Shown piece by piece: positions 13,654 to 26,189 of a stretch of DNA of 64,000 bases. A model generated the notes under the pieces. It saw nothing but the letters and a program-made list of their open reading frames with translations, did no database searches and was not told the DNA's origin. The position numbers and the translations under genes are program-made. Location: the NCBI GenBank assembly GCA_001692895.1, contig KV748204.1, positions 1,764,771 through 1,828,770 of the forward strand. Direction: 5' to 3'. Position 1 is the first letter of the stretch; each line of letters starts with the position of its first letter. Source of the stretch: Cenococcum geophilum 1.58. Its lineage: Eukaryota > Ascomycota > Dothideomycetes > Gloniales > Gloniaceae.

Positions 13654-16600
13654 TTACCTCCAAAAAAGCCTGCCCTTAGGCTTTGTCGCTAAAAGTCTTG
13701 GCAAGAGAATCTAACCAATTAGATAACTTTAACCGCCGGTTAAAGTTCCTAGATATTTCAATACCTTATGTAACTAAGAAATTTCTGGGGTATTTTTGTC
13801 CTTATGTTCTTCTAGTAGCTTATTATCTTCATTATACCAGTATTCTATTTACTTATTTAGGTACTTTAGCGGTCCGGGTTTATTAGGGTAATAGCTATAA
13901 AACTCCTAGAGCTTATGGGGACTACCTATAAAGTTCTATATAGGGTACTAAGTGGGGTCTAGGTTATATCCTTTCCAACTAATACAATACTTTAACGTTC
14001 CCTTTATAAGTTTATAGGCTAGCACTTCTTTAATTTCCTATTTATTATTGCCATTAACTTAAATTAGCAGGGGAGGTTTATTCTTTTGTCTGGGTAGTAG
14101 GTTATTTATAGCTTTCCGTAGCTTATCCGGTAAGAAAATAGGGTAAACTTTAATTAAGTCTAGGAGCTTAACCTTGTACGAGTTGCCTACTTTATTAAGA
14201 ATCTTATATGGTCCTGCTATCTTATAGTTTAGCTTACGGCTAGGCCGTTCTATCTTCTAGTTCTTTATCGTAATCTAGACTATATCGCCTACAGTAAAGT
14301 TAGGCTCGCGCCTATACTTATTTGCCTGCTATTTTATTAATTTCTAGGCCTTTTTTAGGTTTATACGGGCTACTTTCTAGGCTTCTTCTAAGCGCTTAGC
14401 GTACTGCCAGGCTTCCTTATAAGATAGTTTTTCGCGTCGGTCTAGGGCCCTTCTGGTCTTTCCCAGTTAAAGCTTATATAGGGTAGGTAACCCATTTCTA
14501 GTTAAATAGGGGCAAATCCGGTAGAGTTATGGGGTAGGGTCGTTTAGGCGTAGTCTATTAAGGGTAATAGTTTAGCCTAGTTATCCTAAAAGTAGTTAAT
14601 AAAAGGCCGGAGTCTCTAGTCTAAGTATTAATTTATAATTTCCGTTTAACCGTCTGTCTGGGGGTAATATGCCGTAAAAAGCTTTAGCTTAATGCCTAAA
14701 ATCTAGGTAAACTTATTCTAAAAGGCTAATATAAACTGCGGCCCGTAGTTAGATATAATAGTGTTTAGTAGTCTATAAATTTAGTAGACGTAGTGGATAT
14801 ACAGTTAGGCTACCTCTTTAGCATTAATATTTTTGTGACAGGGAATTAAGAATGGGCGCTTGCCAAAGCGGTTAACTAGGATTATAACTATATTATATCC
14901 GTTACGGTCTGGAGGTAGCTTATAAAAGTCTATAGAGATATATTACTAGGGGCGGTCGGGTATTAAAAGGGGTTTTAATAGTCCTGGGGTCTTATCTTAT
15001 AGAATTGTAGACCTATAGTAGTTATTACAGTTCCGTATATAGCGGTTAATATCTATAATTATTCTAGGCTAGTAGTAGCGGTCGCCAATAATCCTACGGG
15101 TTTTATTTTTTCTAGGGTAGGCCGTAGAGACCTAGGTATGTACTTCGGCAATAAGCCGAGTCTATAAGTTCTATTCCTTTACTACCACTAGCTATTCGCG
15201 GTGCTTAAGTAGTCCACTTTTAAGGGACTATAGGCTAGAAACATTCTTTATCTTTTTGCGGTACTCCTATAGAGAAGGGGCTATACGGTTTACCTACAGC
15301 AGTTTATTAATAAGGTTTAGTTCTATAGAGTTAATAGGGCATATCTCGGCATCTAAAGAGTCTATATTTAGTTCTACCCGTATCTAGAAGTTAAGGTGCT
15401 CTAGTCATAGTAGCGCTTAGGTCCGTAATAAGATCTTTACGGCTATCTAGTTATTTATATCCTATTTATGCCTTATAAGAGCGTCTGCACGGTTAGTAGC
15501 GCCTAGCCTATATATAATTAAGAAGTTAAATTAAGATAGGGTATCCGCCTAGCGCGCCTGTCGGGCTATAAGGGCCTTTATTATTATAAAATATTCTAAG
15601 GCCTTATAATCGGAAACTACCTAAATAGACTTAGGGGTGCCTTCTAGTTAGGCTCGCCAGTGCTAAAAGCTAGAGATAATAGCCAGCATTTCTTTGTCGT
15701 AAATTGGGTAGTTTAGCTTAGCATCTACTATAGTCTTCGAATAGTAAGCAACAGAGTACCATTCTCCGTTTATCTGCTTTTGGGAGTAAATGCCGGCTAT
15801 AACACCGTCTAAGGCATCGGTTTCTAGCATTAAGAGCTGTTCTGGGTTAAAGTAGGCAAGTAAGGGAGCAGAGACCAGTCGTTTCTTAAGCTTATTAAAA
15901 GCCTGCCTATATATAGTGTTAAAGTAAAAGGGCCGGTCCTTGTAGGTAAGTAGACTTAGTAGCCAGGCAATCCTGCTATAGTTCTTAATAAAGCGTCAGT
16001 AGAAGTTACAGAACCCTAAGAATAACTGCACCCCCTTTACGGTCCTTGGGGGTACCTATTAGTTAATTATAGCTATCTTTTCTAGGTCTGCCTTAATTCC
16101 GTTTATACTAATAATAAACCCTAGGTACTTTATACGCTTAACACTAAATTCTAACTTCTTAATATTGGCTTAGAGGCCAGCTTCCTAAAGCCGTTATAGG
16201 ACTTTATAGATATATTCTTTATGTTCCAGTTCGTTTTTAAAGTAGATTATAATATTATCCAGGTATGCTGTATAGAAGTCATCAAGGTAGTTAAATAGTA
16301 CGTTATTTATATATTATTGGTATATGGCCGGTCCGTTAGTCAGTCTAAAAGGCAGTACTTTGCATTTATACGTTCCGTAATAGGTCTGAAATATAGTAAG
16401 GTCTTCTAATTTAGGGTTTATCCTAATTCGGTGAAAAGCCTAGTGGATATTAAGCTTCGTAAAGATCTTAGCTCTACTTATTTGGGCCAAAGTCTTATTA
16501 AGTAAAGGTAGTGGGTAGCGGTCTTTAAGGGTTAAATTATTAAGCTTGCGGTAGTCAATACAGAAATAAAGTCCTCTATTTGGCTTTTTAATGAAGAGAA

Positions 16601-19178
16601 TAGGTAAGTTAAAAGGGGCTTAACTAGGCTCAATAAAGCCCTTATCTAGGTTATTAATAAGATACTACTTTATGGCCTATAATTCGGCAGTAGATTGCTA
16701 TTAGAGGGGGCTATAGCTAAGGGTAACCACCTTATCCGGCTTAATTTTAATCTTATAGTNNTACGGTTNGTNAGGNGGGAGTATATTANACGCTNCTTTA
16801 GAGAAGGTATNTTTAAATTTCTAGTATTAANNGGGCAGTTTCTGTTCTACTAGCTCCTTATCTATAAGCTCGCCTTTCTCTTAGGCTAGGGCTTCTTTCT
16901 CTTTAATTATTTAATTAATTTCGTATAAGCTAGTTGTAAAGGCAACGGTATTAGGCTAAACTAGGTTTTGGTAGAATCCTATAGCGCTAATATAGCAGAT
17001 ATTAACTAGTGGGAGGTCTATGGGTTTCTTTACAGATATTCGTTAGGCCGTATTTTACGGTATAAGGTTTATAGTCTTCCTTAGCTTACATTCTATTTTC
17101 CGTAAGTTATCCTTCTGGTCTATTAGTTTAGTATATTGTCCAATATCCCTAGCCTTTCTTTATAGCTGCGTAGGGCCTAAGTTCTCCATTAGGGACTTAG
17201 CTAGGCCACTACCGACTTCCTAAGTCTTTAGTGCGGGTGGTGTAATATAGGTAGTCTGGGGGCGGCGTAGTATACGGATCCGTTACGGATTAAGCTGTAT
17301 ATCCTTCTTAAAAGCCTAGTCCCTACGCGTCGCATCGGCCTAGTAAACGGTGTTTATCTACGGCCGTATAAGGTTTTCTATTGTAATACTGATCTCTTTT
17401 ATAAAGGAAGGCGTTAGGGGTATAGTTTTGGGCTAGATAAGCTGCCTATTTTATACGTTAAGTTATAAGCCCAAATAGGCTAGCTATTTTCTTCTTAAGA
17501 TTATATCATGGCTTCCAAGGTCCGTAATTAGGAAGGGGATATTATACTACCTTCGTCTATTAACGCGGAGGTAAATCCGCAAGATAATTGTAATAGGTAG
17601 TTCTATCCGTCCGTTATAACCGCAAATAGGGACTAGTTTGGGCAGTTCTTTAAGGGGTATATTTAAAAAGTCAGCTAGTTTTGCAGCGCACTTTATATTA
17701 ATTAAGGTAAAGGTATTTGCTCCTAAGTTAGTTAAAGCAGAGGTTAAAACTTAATATCTATTATAAAATAAAGTATAAGGGATAGTGCAGCTTCTTCTAC
17801 TAACTAGCTAACCCAGATCAATATATAATATATTAATCCCTTTTAACCCTAGAGAGGAGTCTTCCTCTAAGGTTCCTCTTTTTCCGGCTCCGTACTATCC
17901 TCCTAAATTAATAGGACCTTATTTATCTTTGCCTTTATTAGGCAGTTCCTTATAGGGTGGCCTATTTAACCGCACGAAAAGTAAGCTCCTTAATCGCTAA
18001 GGGCCTATATATAGGGGTCGCTATATATAGGCCGGGTGTATACTAGGCCCGTAGTAGGTGTAGCTGCGCGGCTAGCTGCTAGGTTAACTATAGGAGTTGC
18101 CAATTATACTAGGGCACTACGGGCCGTACTTGTAGTACTTACGGCCTGGTTTGCAAGGTTTCTAGTTTTTAGCCAGTTAGCGCATGCCTTGATTTAACGG
18201 AGGCCTTAGTTAATAACTAGGTAATAGTCCATAAGTTCCTTTAATATCTATACCGTAGTATAAGCTAGTAATACGGCCTGCTATAGGTCTAGGGTAAGCT
18301 TATTAAAGAGGTCTAGTAGTAGGTCTTCTTAGGGGATCTAGGCCTATCTAGCTAGGTATAGAAAGCGGGTTTAGAAGGCTAAAAAGGTCTCCGTTATTTT
18401 TATATTTAGGCTTTTATAGCTAAGGCGGGCGTTTTATACTTTAAAAGGGTCTTTATAAATAGAAGACAAGTATTTAATTATTTCTTCTTTAGAGATAAAG
18501 GGGTCTGCTAAGTCTTTAGTATATCGCGGGCGTAAATATGTCTAGGCGTCTCCGCTAGTACAGCCGAAAACGTAGGCTATTCTAGCTTGGGCGTTAGGGA
18601 AGTAGTCTGCATTAACTTTAAGCTTATTCCGTAATTAAAGCTTCTAATTATTAAATATAGGGTTGGTTCTGTCTATAAGTAACGGGGGATCCGCGACCTT
18701 TGCCGACCACCTTAGTGCTATATAGGCCTTAATAGGTCCACTAAGGCGCTGGGATAGGGCCTAAAGGACTATAGCAAGTCTTTAGTTATCTAATAATGAC
18801 TTATTATTAGATATAGGGGTATCTCTAGCTTTAAGCAGCTCTCGCAGTTGTTTAATTTTAGTATTAGTAGCCGCAAGCTCCGCCTAGGGGGTTAAAATGT
18901 TAATTATTTCTTCGTTTAAAGTATTTAAGGGTCCTGCAGCTGCTTTACCTGCTACTGTAGTTCGTGGTATAGTAGTAGGGGTGTTAGGTAATTCTAGGTA
19001 ATTTCTTTAGGGGTTCTGGTCTGTATATATCTTATAGGTCCTTTTCTTAGGGTTCTATTCTTTTCTTTTAGGTCCTGTCCTTATGGTCCTAGTAATGTCC
19101 TTAGGGTCCTAGTCTGTATTCTAGTAGATATATTTAAGTTCCTTCTTAGGAAGAAAGAGTAGAGTAAGCTTTAGATAA

Positions 19179-19405
19179 TGTTAGCGACTTAGTCAATCGA
19201 GATATAAGTACGGCAAAAGGGTCGCGCAAGCCTGTACAATTGGATTGTCTATAAACGAGAATCTAAAGCTAGGAAAAGGAAAGGAGAAGAAGAGTAGCGC
19301 CGTTCGGTGTTTTATAAGATCTTCGCGTTACGTAATTGCAATACGCGGCAATCTGTGGCAATCTGTGGCAACTTGCCGGTGCGAAGTTCTGCTAGTGCCG
19401 TAACA
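19179..19405 (-). repeat. G4 right LTR (5' LTR of the element)
   Basis: 227 bp, starting TGTTAGCGACTTAG and ending GTGCCGTAACA, followed directly by the second TGCTG. Confidence 0.93.
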
Positions 19406-19410
19406 TGCTG

Positions 19411-20690
19411 CGTACGCAAAGATGTTTTAGCTAGTATTTAGGGTTTTAGGTAATACTGCTCAATTATTTATATAATTTGCACATATTTACGGAACTAGAC
19501 TTCGCACTGCTATAGTTAATATGTATAAGAAATAAGCTGGTGGTGAGTATACGCTCTATATATGCTCTGTATATACTAAGCATATACTTATAATATATAG
19601 GCTTTAGAGATTACCTATATATAATTAACCCATCCCATAAATGGGACGAACACCTTTAGTATATGCTTATATTTTGTCTAGTATACGTTAAACGAAACTT
19701 TACTAAGCGCTTTTAAACTTATAAAGTAAGATATATTATAGAGCAGATATAGGAAGCGGAGATAGAGTAGAAACTAATAGCGCGTATATAAAGTATATGC
19801 ATACTGCATCTAGAGCTTACGTCTTAAATAAACAATAAGAAGAAACTATAGATACTAGCTAGGCTTATAAAGGAAAAGTTAAAGGTTTCTTATAAGTAGT
19901 AGGCGTATATATAAAAGCATACTAAAATTAGTGAAAGTAGTTACTTTTAAGATAATAACTTTACCGGTTAAAAGTTATGCGTACTTACCGTAGTACTACG
20001 GTAATAGTATATGCTCTGTATATACTCTGCATATTCTAATATTTTAGTATAGGCTTAAACTTTATATATAAGAAATTTTTAATCTATAAGAGCTATATAA
20101 AGAGACGGGAATAGATAATATATAGAAAAATTAGAGTAACTTAAAGCGGATAGTAGTACAGCTATAGAAATAATATATGTATATATAAAGCATATACTAA
20201 GCTTAAGCAGCGCAGAAATAGCAAAAATTAGCTAAGCGGCGAGCTAGAAATCCTAGCCTAAATCTTCCTTAAAATCCTTAAAATCTATTTAATACCTTTA
20301 AGCCTACTATATCTAGTAGCCAGATTATCTCGCAGATAAGTACAGTAAATAATATTATTATATTAGTATTAAATATGTTACGCGTATCTACCGCATATAT
20401 AGCGAAGATGCTACTATTACTATTGCGAAGTTAAACACCCTAGACTACGGGTAAGAGGTATAGGTCTTACTTATCTATAGAGGAGCTAGAAAAGGAGGTA
20501 TATATACTATATATAAAAAATATAAAGTAATAAATTAATGAATTAAAATAAGATAAAGATGTATATAATAAAGCAAAAGAACTAGTAGAGCTTAAGAAGT
20601 AGGTATAGAAGTATAATATTAGCATATAGGGCGTATATACATAGTATATGCATAGAAAGTATTATATAGAGTTCTATAATAAGTAAAGAA
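19411..20690 (+). pseudogene. Mutator-like transposase relic, left arm, 3' part
   Basis: This continues the frame cut by G4. It begins with a FRVLGNTAQ-like helix and a histidine/glycine block leading to an IVNM segment (the expected second Asp is lost). The intron 19543-19600 (GTGAGT..TATATAG) joins codons G|GC. The frame then reads NPSHKWDEHL and IFCLVYVKRNF, where the tyrosine stands at the His of a CxxH motif, as CAC to TAC would produce. The intron 19993-20047 is phase 0 and leads to a C-terminal tail with KRRARNP and a long Lys/Glu-rich coiled coil at about 20,480-20,620. The phase-correct splicing supports a genuine multi-exon transposase. Confidence 0.65.
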
Positions 20691-20899
20691 TTAATTAATA
20701 TAGGCCTATTACCCTATGCCTTATATTAGGTATATACCTAGCCTACCTACTAAATAAACCCTAATAAAACTCTAACTGTGTATAATGTATACTATATACT
20801 ATATGCGTAGCGTATAGGCCTAGCATATACTAGGACTTATAGCTTAGGACTTACGCGGTAAAGATAAGTTAAGTAGCGGATTCTGCCTGTGGCTTATAT

Positions 20900-22900
20900 A
20901 GAGTATAAGTATAACGTATATAATAGAAGGAACTAAACTTACTAGAGCTCTTACCTCTATTATGACGGCTCGTTGGCTTTTTGCTTATTAGTGCTAAATA
21001 TTAGCTGTGTATATATAGGGTATGTATAAGATAAGCTTACCTCTTTAGCAGTAGGTGGACGGTAAGGGGGACTCCTTGCGGTTGCCTAGCGGGGTTAGGC
21101 CGCGCTATATATATAGTTAGCGTATGCTAAATATATGCAGGTAAAATACTAACCCTACGTTTTAAGCTGGTGGAGGGAGTAAACGGGCTAACGCGCTGTT
21201 TCTCTTTTATTAGTATACGCCTAGCATAAGCACGCGTTAACCTATGGTTAGTAGAAGACAATAGGGGTTTGTATATACGAAGTATATACGCGTATAAGCT
21301 AGCAATATAACTAAGTAGTGGTTTTAGTAATGTATATATAGGGCTTATATAAAGTCGGACTTTGCTAGTCTCCTAGATATAAAAACGAGCGTTTATTTCT
21401 AAATCGGGTAGTAGTCCTAGTAGTAGCCGTACTTATTTCTTGCATACGCTACCCTTAGGCCTATAAGTACCCTTAGGTTTAAAATTAAACTTAGGGGGAA
21501 TAAGTATATATATATATAGATAGATAGATATATTAGGGTATAGTATATATATATAGAAGCGACACTAATGCTTTTACCTCGCGATAGAATTGCCTACCAA
21601 ATTAGGTGGTAAACCCCTAGTCTTAAGTACTGTATCTAGTTAGCTTAGGCTAGATATATATTAAGTATAGAGTAAGTATACGCGATTAAAGTATAGGCGT
21701 CTATATACTCTAAAATTCTTAACCCTAAAGGGCTACAGTTATATATAGTGTTAGTACTGTATATATAGTATATATATATAACCTACCTAGGCTTATATAG
21801 GTACTTAGTATCCTACTAGCTATTGGAGAGAATAAAACGCTTTAGGGCGCTGCGTTATATTAGCGTTGTATATATATAGTATATACTAGGTATATACTTC
21901 TCCCCTATAATTAACTCTGTAGCTAACATGTTAGTAGTAGAAGGGTTAATTACTGTATATAGTAAGTATATGCCTTTAGTAAACTGTATAGTAATATATA
22001 TGGGTACTGCTATACTTATTACAGATATAGCGGCAGTACTATAACTCTATTAGTAGGATATAGATACTGTATATATATGGAATATACGCTAGGCTAAGCC
22101 GTAAAGACCTAGCCGTATATTTATATGCCATTTACTATAATATTATAGCTATATTTATTGTTAGTATATGCTATATATAAGGTATAGATATACAACCTAT
22201 ACTATAGAGTTAATAGCAGATAGTACGGAGGTAGGGTTAAGTAGATTTAGTTTACGCTTAGTATATACACACTCTTTACGTAAAGCCTTTCTAGCACCTA
22301 CTTATGTTATCTTAGATAGTTATAGCTGGGGCTGTATAAGGTTAGTATATGCTATAAATATACGGCTCTAGATTTATATACGCCTTTTACCTACTACTAC
22401 GGCGGCGGCGCGTGCTTTGTTTACTGTAAGCATATACTTTATATACGCGTTCTCTATAACTAACCTAGTGTTACCTAGTTAGGGTTAAGGTTAGGGATCG
22501 GGCCTATATACTTCTATTAATATATGCTTCTTCTAGGTATATACGAAGTATATACTTACTATAGTAGTACCTAAAGGCGCTAGGGTTAGTGGCACCGGCC
22601 ACCTATAGATTATTAAAGTTTACGATTATAAGGCTTATAGTAAATATAGGCTAAGCGTATACCAAAGTAAAATTAAAATATTAATGTTGCCCTAGCTAGA
22701 TGTTAGTATATATAGCGCTTATATATAGGCTATATAGTATATACTTATAGTGTATACTGCGGTATTATAGAGAAGTTCTGGTGTAACCGCTGTTGTTATA
22801 GATATGCGACGCGTATATACGGTCTATGTTTTAATAACTTAGCTTACTTACTTTATCCCTTACACCGATATCATCCTTAGAGGTATGGCCCGTGCACGCG
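20900..22900 (-). pseudogene. Unidentified convergent gene B, left-arm copy
   Basis: This is the mirror copy of the right-arm gene at about 24,290-25,960, here on the minus strand and facing the transposase gene. The intron complementary to about 21,230-21,285 starts GTATATAC on the minus strand. It contains the canonical branch site TACTAAC and ends CATAG before GTTAACGCG. Another minus-strand intron lies in about 21,840-21,890 with GCTAAT and ACGCAG. RIP stops interrupt the exons. I do not recognise the product. Confidence 0.45.
21517..21530. repeat. TAGA microsatellite, left arm
   Basis: About 3.5 units of TAGA. The mirror position in the right arm (25337-25356) has nearly five units of TATC, so the arms differ in repeat number. 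Confidence 0.8.
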
Positions 22901-23171
22901 ATTAAGAACATTAACTTCCTCGCCTTAAGTTGTAAATAGATAACTTTATTAATTAAATATACCGCTAAAATAGTATGTAATTATATATCCAATAATATAG
23001 ATCTTATATAGCCTACTTAATATACTATTTCCAAAAATTTGGTTATAAAAAGCCACCGCTTTAGGCTCTAACACTTCCTCCTTTAAAGAGCTTTAGTAAT
23101 ACGGCAGAATAACTTACCGCCTATATATGCACCTTATTAATTAGTGCGCACAGGCCACAGCTTTAAGGACG

Positions 23172-23236
23172 NAACTTATTAGTATAAGGGNTANCCCTTA
23201 TACTAATAAGTTNCGTCCTTAAAGCTGTGGCCTNTN
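23172..23236. other. Palindrome axis with ambiguous bases
   Basis: N at 23172, 23191, 23194, 23213, 23234 and 23236. The first four are placed symmetrically about the axis at 23192.5 (central NTAN). The arms are identical, apart from N, for about 255 bp on each side of the axis, then begin to differ by transitions. Confidence 0.9.
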
Positions 23237-23531
23237 CGCACTAATTAATAAGGTGCATATATAGGCGGTAAGTTATTCTGCCGTATTACTAAAGCTCTTT
23301 AAAGGAGGAAGTGTTAGAGCCTAAAGCGGTGGCTTTTTATAACCAAATTTTTGGAAATAGTATATTAAGTAGGCTATATAAGATCTATATTATTGGATAT
23401 ATAATTACATACTATTTTAGCGGTATATTTAATTAATAAAGTTATCTATTTATAACTTAAGGCGAGGAAGTTAATGTTCTTAATCGCGTGCATGGGCTAT
23501 ACCTCTAAGGATGATATTGGTGCAAGGGATA

Positions 23532-24010
23532 TAGTAGCTAGTGGGGTGTATATGCCCCGTATATGCAAGCCACACGTTATTTAATATTTACGATTTATTA
23601 TATACCATTAATTATTAAGCACTATGAAATTTTATTAAAAATTAAATTTATTTTGTATATGCGCTGCATATGCAGAAACTCAGCAGGGTTAGAAGCTGAG
23701 CATGGGAGTTTTTCTATAACCTCGCCGAGCTGTAAGCCCCGAGACTTCTACGCAAGTTATAGGCTTACAGCTCGGCGAGGTCACGGAAAAACTTGGTAAG
23801 GTTACAAAGTTTAACAGGGTTAGAACCTTTCTAACTATGCTCAGCTTCTAACCCTACTAAGTTTCTATATATATAGCGCATATATAAAATAAATTTAATT
23901 TTTAATAAAATTTTATAGTGCTTGATAATTGACGGTATATAATAAATCGTGAATATTAAATGACGCGTGGCTTGCATATGCGGGGTATATGCATATCACT
24001 AGCTACCGTA
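23532..24010. mobile_element. 479-bp foldback MITE in the right arm, TSD TA
   Basis: The element is itself an inverted repeat with arms of about 200 bp meeting near 23,760, where the complementary halves (GCTGTAAGCC and GGCTTACAGC) face each other. Ends read TAGTAGCTAGTG on the left and CACTAGCTACCGTA on the right, flanked by TA at 23530-23531 and 24011-24012. The left arm keeps the empty site (AAGGGATAAAGTAAG), so the insertion is exact. The TA duplication suggests mobilisation by a Tc1/mariner or Fot1-type transposase. An internal segment (GGTCACGGAAAAAC, then TTTAACAGGGTTA) resembles the outer end of the palindrome. Confidence 0.85.
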
Positions 24011-24289
24011 TAAAGTAAGCGAGCTAAGTTATTAAAACATGGACCGTGCATACGCGTTATATATTCATAACAACAGCGGTTATACTAGAACTTCTCTATA
24101 ATACCGCAGCATACGCCATAAGTATATACTATATAGCCTATGTATAAGCGCTATATATGCTAACATTTGGCTAGGGCAATATTAATATCTCAATTTTACT
24201 TTAGTATACGCTTAGCCTATGCTTACTATAAGCCTCACAATTATAGACTTTAATAATCTATAGGTGGCCAGTGCTACTAACCCTAGCGC

Positions 24290-25960
24290 CTTTAGGTACT
24301 ATTATGGTGAGTATATGCTTTATATATACCTAGAAGAAGTATATATTAATAAAAGTATATAGGCCCGATTCCTAATCCTAACCCTAACTAGGTAATACTA
24401 GGTTAGTTATAGAGAACGCGTATGCAAAGTATATGCTTATAGTAGATAAAGCACGCGCCGCCGCAGTAGTAGTAGGTAGAAGGCGTATGTAAATCTAGAG
24501 CCATATACCTATAGCATATGCTAACCTTATACAGCCCTAGCTATAACTATTTAAGATAACGCGAGTAGGTGCCAGAAAGGCTCTACGTAAAGAGTGCGTA
24601 TATACTAAGCGTAAACTAGATCCACCTAACCCTGCCTCCACACTGTCTACTATTAACTCCATAGTATAGGTCGCATATCCACACCTTATATATAGTATAT
24701 GCTGACAATAAATATAGCTATGATATTACAGTAAATGGCACGTAGATGTGCGGCCGGGTCTTTACGGCCTAGCCTAGCGTATGTTCTGCATATATATAGT
24801 ATCTACGTCTTACTAATAGAGTTGTAGTATCGCCGCTATGTCCGCAATAAGTATAGCGGTGCCTGTATGTATTACTATGCAGTTTATTAAAGGTATATGC
24901 TTACTATATGTAGTAACTAATCCTCCTACTACTAATATGTTGGCTGCGGAGTTGATTATAGGGGAGAAGTATATACCTAGTATATGCTATGTATATACAA
25001 CGCTAATATAACATAGCGCCCTAAAGCGTTTTGTTCTCTTTAGTGGCTAATAGGATGCTAGGTACCTATATAAGCCTAGGTAGGTTATATATATGCACTA
25101 TATATACAGTACTAACACCGCACACAGCCGTGGCCCTTTAGGGTCAAGAATTTTAGAGTATATAAACGCCTGCACTTTAATCGCGTATGCTTACTCTATA
25201 CTTAGTATATATCTAGCCTAAGCTAACTAAATATAGTGCTTAAGACTAGGGGTTTACTACCCGATTTGGCAGGTAATTCTATTACAAGGTAAGAGCACTA
25301 GTATCGCTTCTATATATACGCACTATACCCTAATATATCTATCTATCTATCTATATATATACTTATTCCCCCTAAGTTTAATTTTAGACCTAAGGGTGCT
25401 TATAGGCCTAAGGGTAGCGTATGCGAGGAATAAGCACGGCTACTACTAGGACTACTACCCGATTTAGAAACGAACGCTTGTCTTTATATCTAGGAGACTA
25501 GTAAAGTCCGACTTTATATAGGCCCTATATATACATCACCAAAACCACCACTTGGTTATATTGCTAGCTTATACGCGTATATACTTCGCATATATAAACC
25601 CCTATTATCTTTAACTAACTATAGGTTAACGCGTGCTTATGCTAGGCGTATGCTAATAAGAGAGAAACAGCGCGTTGGCCCGTTCACTCCCTCTACTGGC
25701 TTAAAATATAGGGTTAGTATTTCACCTACATATATTTGGCATACGCTAACTATATACATAGCGCGGCCTGACCCCGCTAGGCGACCGCGAGGAGTCCCTT
25801 TTGCCGTCCACCCGCCGCTAAAGGGGTAAGCTTGTCTTGCATATACCCTATATATATACAGCTAATGTTTAGCACTAGCGAGTAAAAAGCCAACGGCCCG
25901 TTGTGGTAGAGGTAAGAGCTCTAGTAAGTTTAGTTCCTTTTGTTGTGTATATTATACTTA
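24290..25960 (+). pseudogene. Unidentified intron-rich gene B, right-arm copy
   Basis: I do not recognise this gene. On the plus strand a series of spliceosomal introns separates protein-like exons. They are 24969-25016 (branch GCTAAT), 25080-25127 (GTAGGT, branch TACTAAC, CACACAG), 25185-25236 (GTATGC, branch GCTAAC), 25577-25624 (AACTAAC), 25713-25761 (GTTAGT, GCTAAC) and 25826-25872 (GTAAGC, GCTAAT). A further candidate starts with GTGAGT at 24307. Exons translate to basic, arginine-rich stretches such as PWPFRVKNFR, HFNR and TPLGDREESLLPSTRR, with few RIP stops. It converges on the transposase gene. A second protein of the element or a captured host gene are both possible. Confidence 0.5.
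25337..25356. repeat. TATC microsatellite, right arm
   Basis: Nearly five units of TATC, the mirror of the shorter TAGA run at 21517-21530. Confidence 0.8.
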
Positions 25961-26189
25961 TGCTCTATATAAGCCGCGGGCGGAACCTGCTACTTAACTT
26001 ACCTTTACCGCGCAAGTCCCAAGCTATAAGTCCTGGTATATACTAGGCCTGTACGCTACGCATATAGTATATAGTATGCATTATATATAGTCGGAGTTTT
26101 ATTAGGGTTTATTTAGTAGGTAGGCTAGGCATATGCCTAATATAGGGCATAGGGCGATAGGCCCATATTAATTAATTCTTTATTTATTA

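Larger units (their letters stand above)
13427..19405 (-). mobile_element. G4: full-length chromovirus inserted in the left palindrome arm
   Basis: This is a 5,979-bp LTR retrotransposon with 227-bp LTRs (13427-13653 and 19179-19405) that start TGTTAGC and end CATAACA or CGTAACA. TSD TGCTG lies at 13422-13426 and 19406-19410. The right arm retains the empty site (TGCTA), confirming a clean insertion. Gag-pol is on the minus strand: a zinc-knuckle relic (first Cys now Tyr) at about 17,945-17,990, protease at about 17.4-17.6 kb, RT block YLDNIIIY at about 16,240-16,266, RNase H at about 15.5-15.9 kb, and integrase at about 14.3-15.4 kb. A clear chromodomain follows at about 13,890-14,090 (YCISWKGYNLDPT). 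It differs from the G1/G2 family in LTR length and sequence. RIP stops are present but sparser than in G1. Confidence 0.92.

Noticed and set aside
19784..19813. GT..AG intron candidate in the left transposase copy
   Set aside because: The stretch reads as continuous coding (RIxSICILHLELTS) leading into INNKK. The right arm lacks the AG, so it is better explained as exon.
22168..22371. Short open frames within the palindrome arms and repeats (also 23563-23799, 29212-29442, 29996-30193)
   Set aside because: Chance openings in AT-rich or inverted-repeat DNA. They do not follow the decoded transposon frames.
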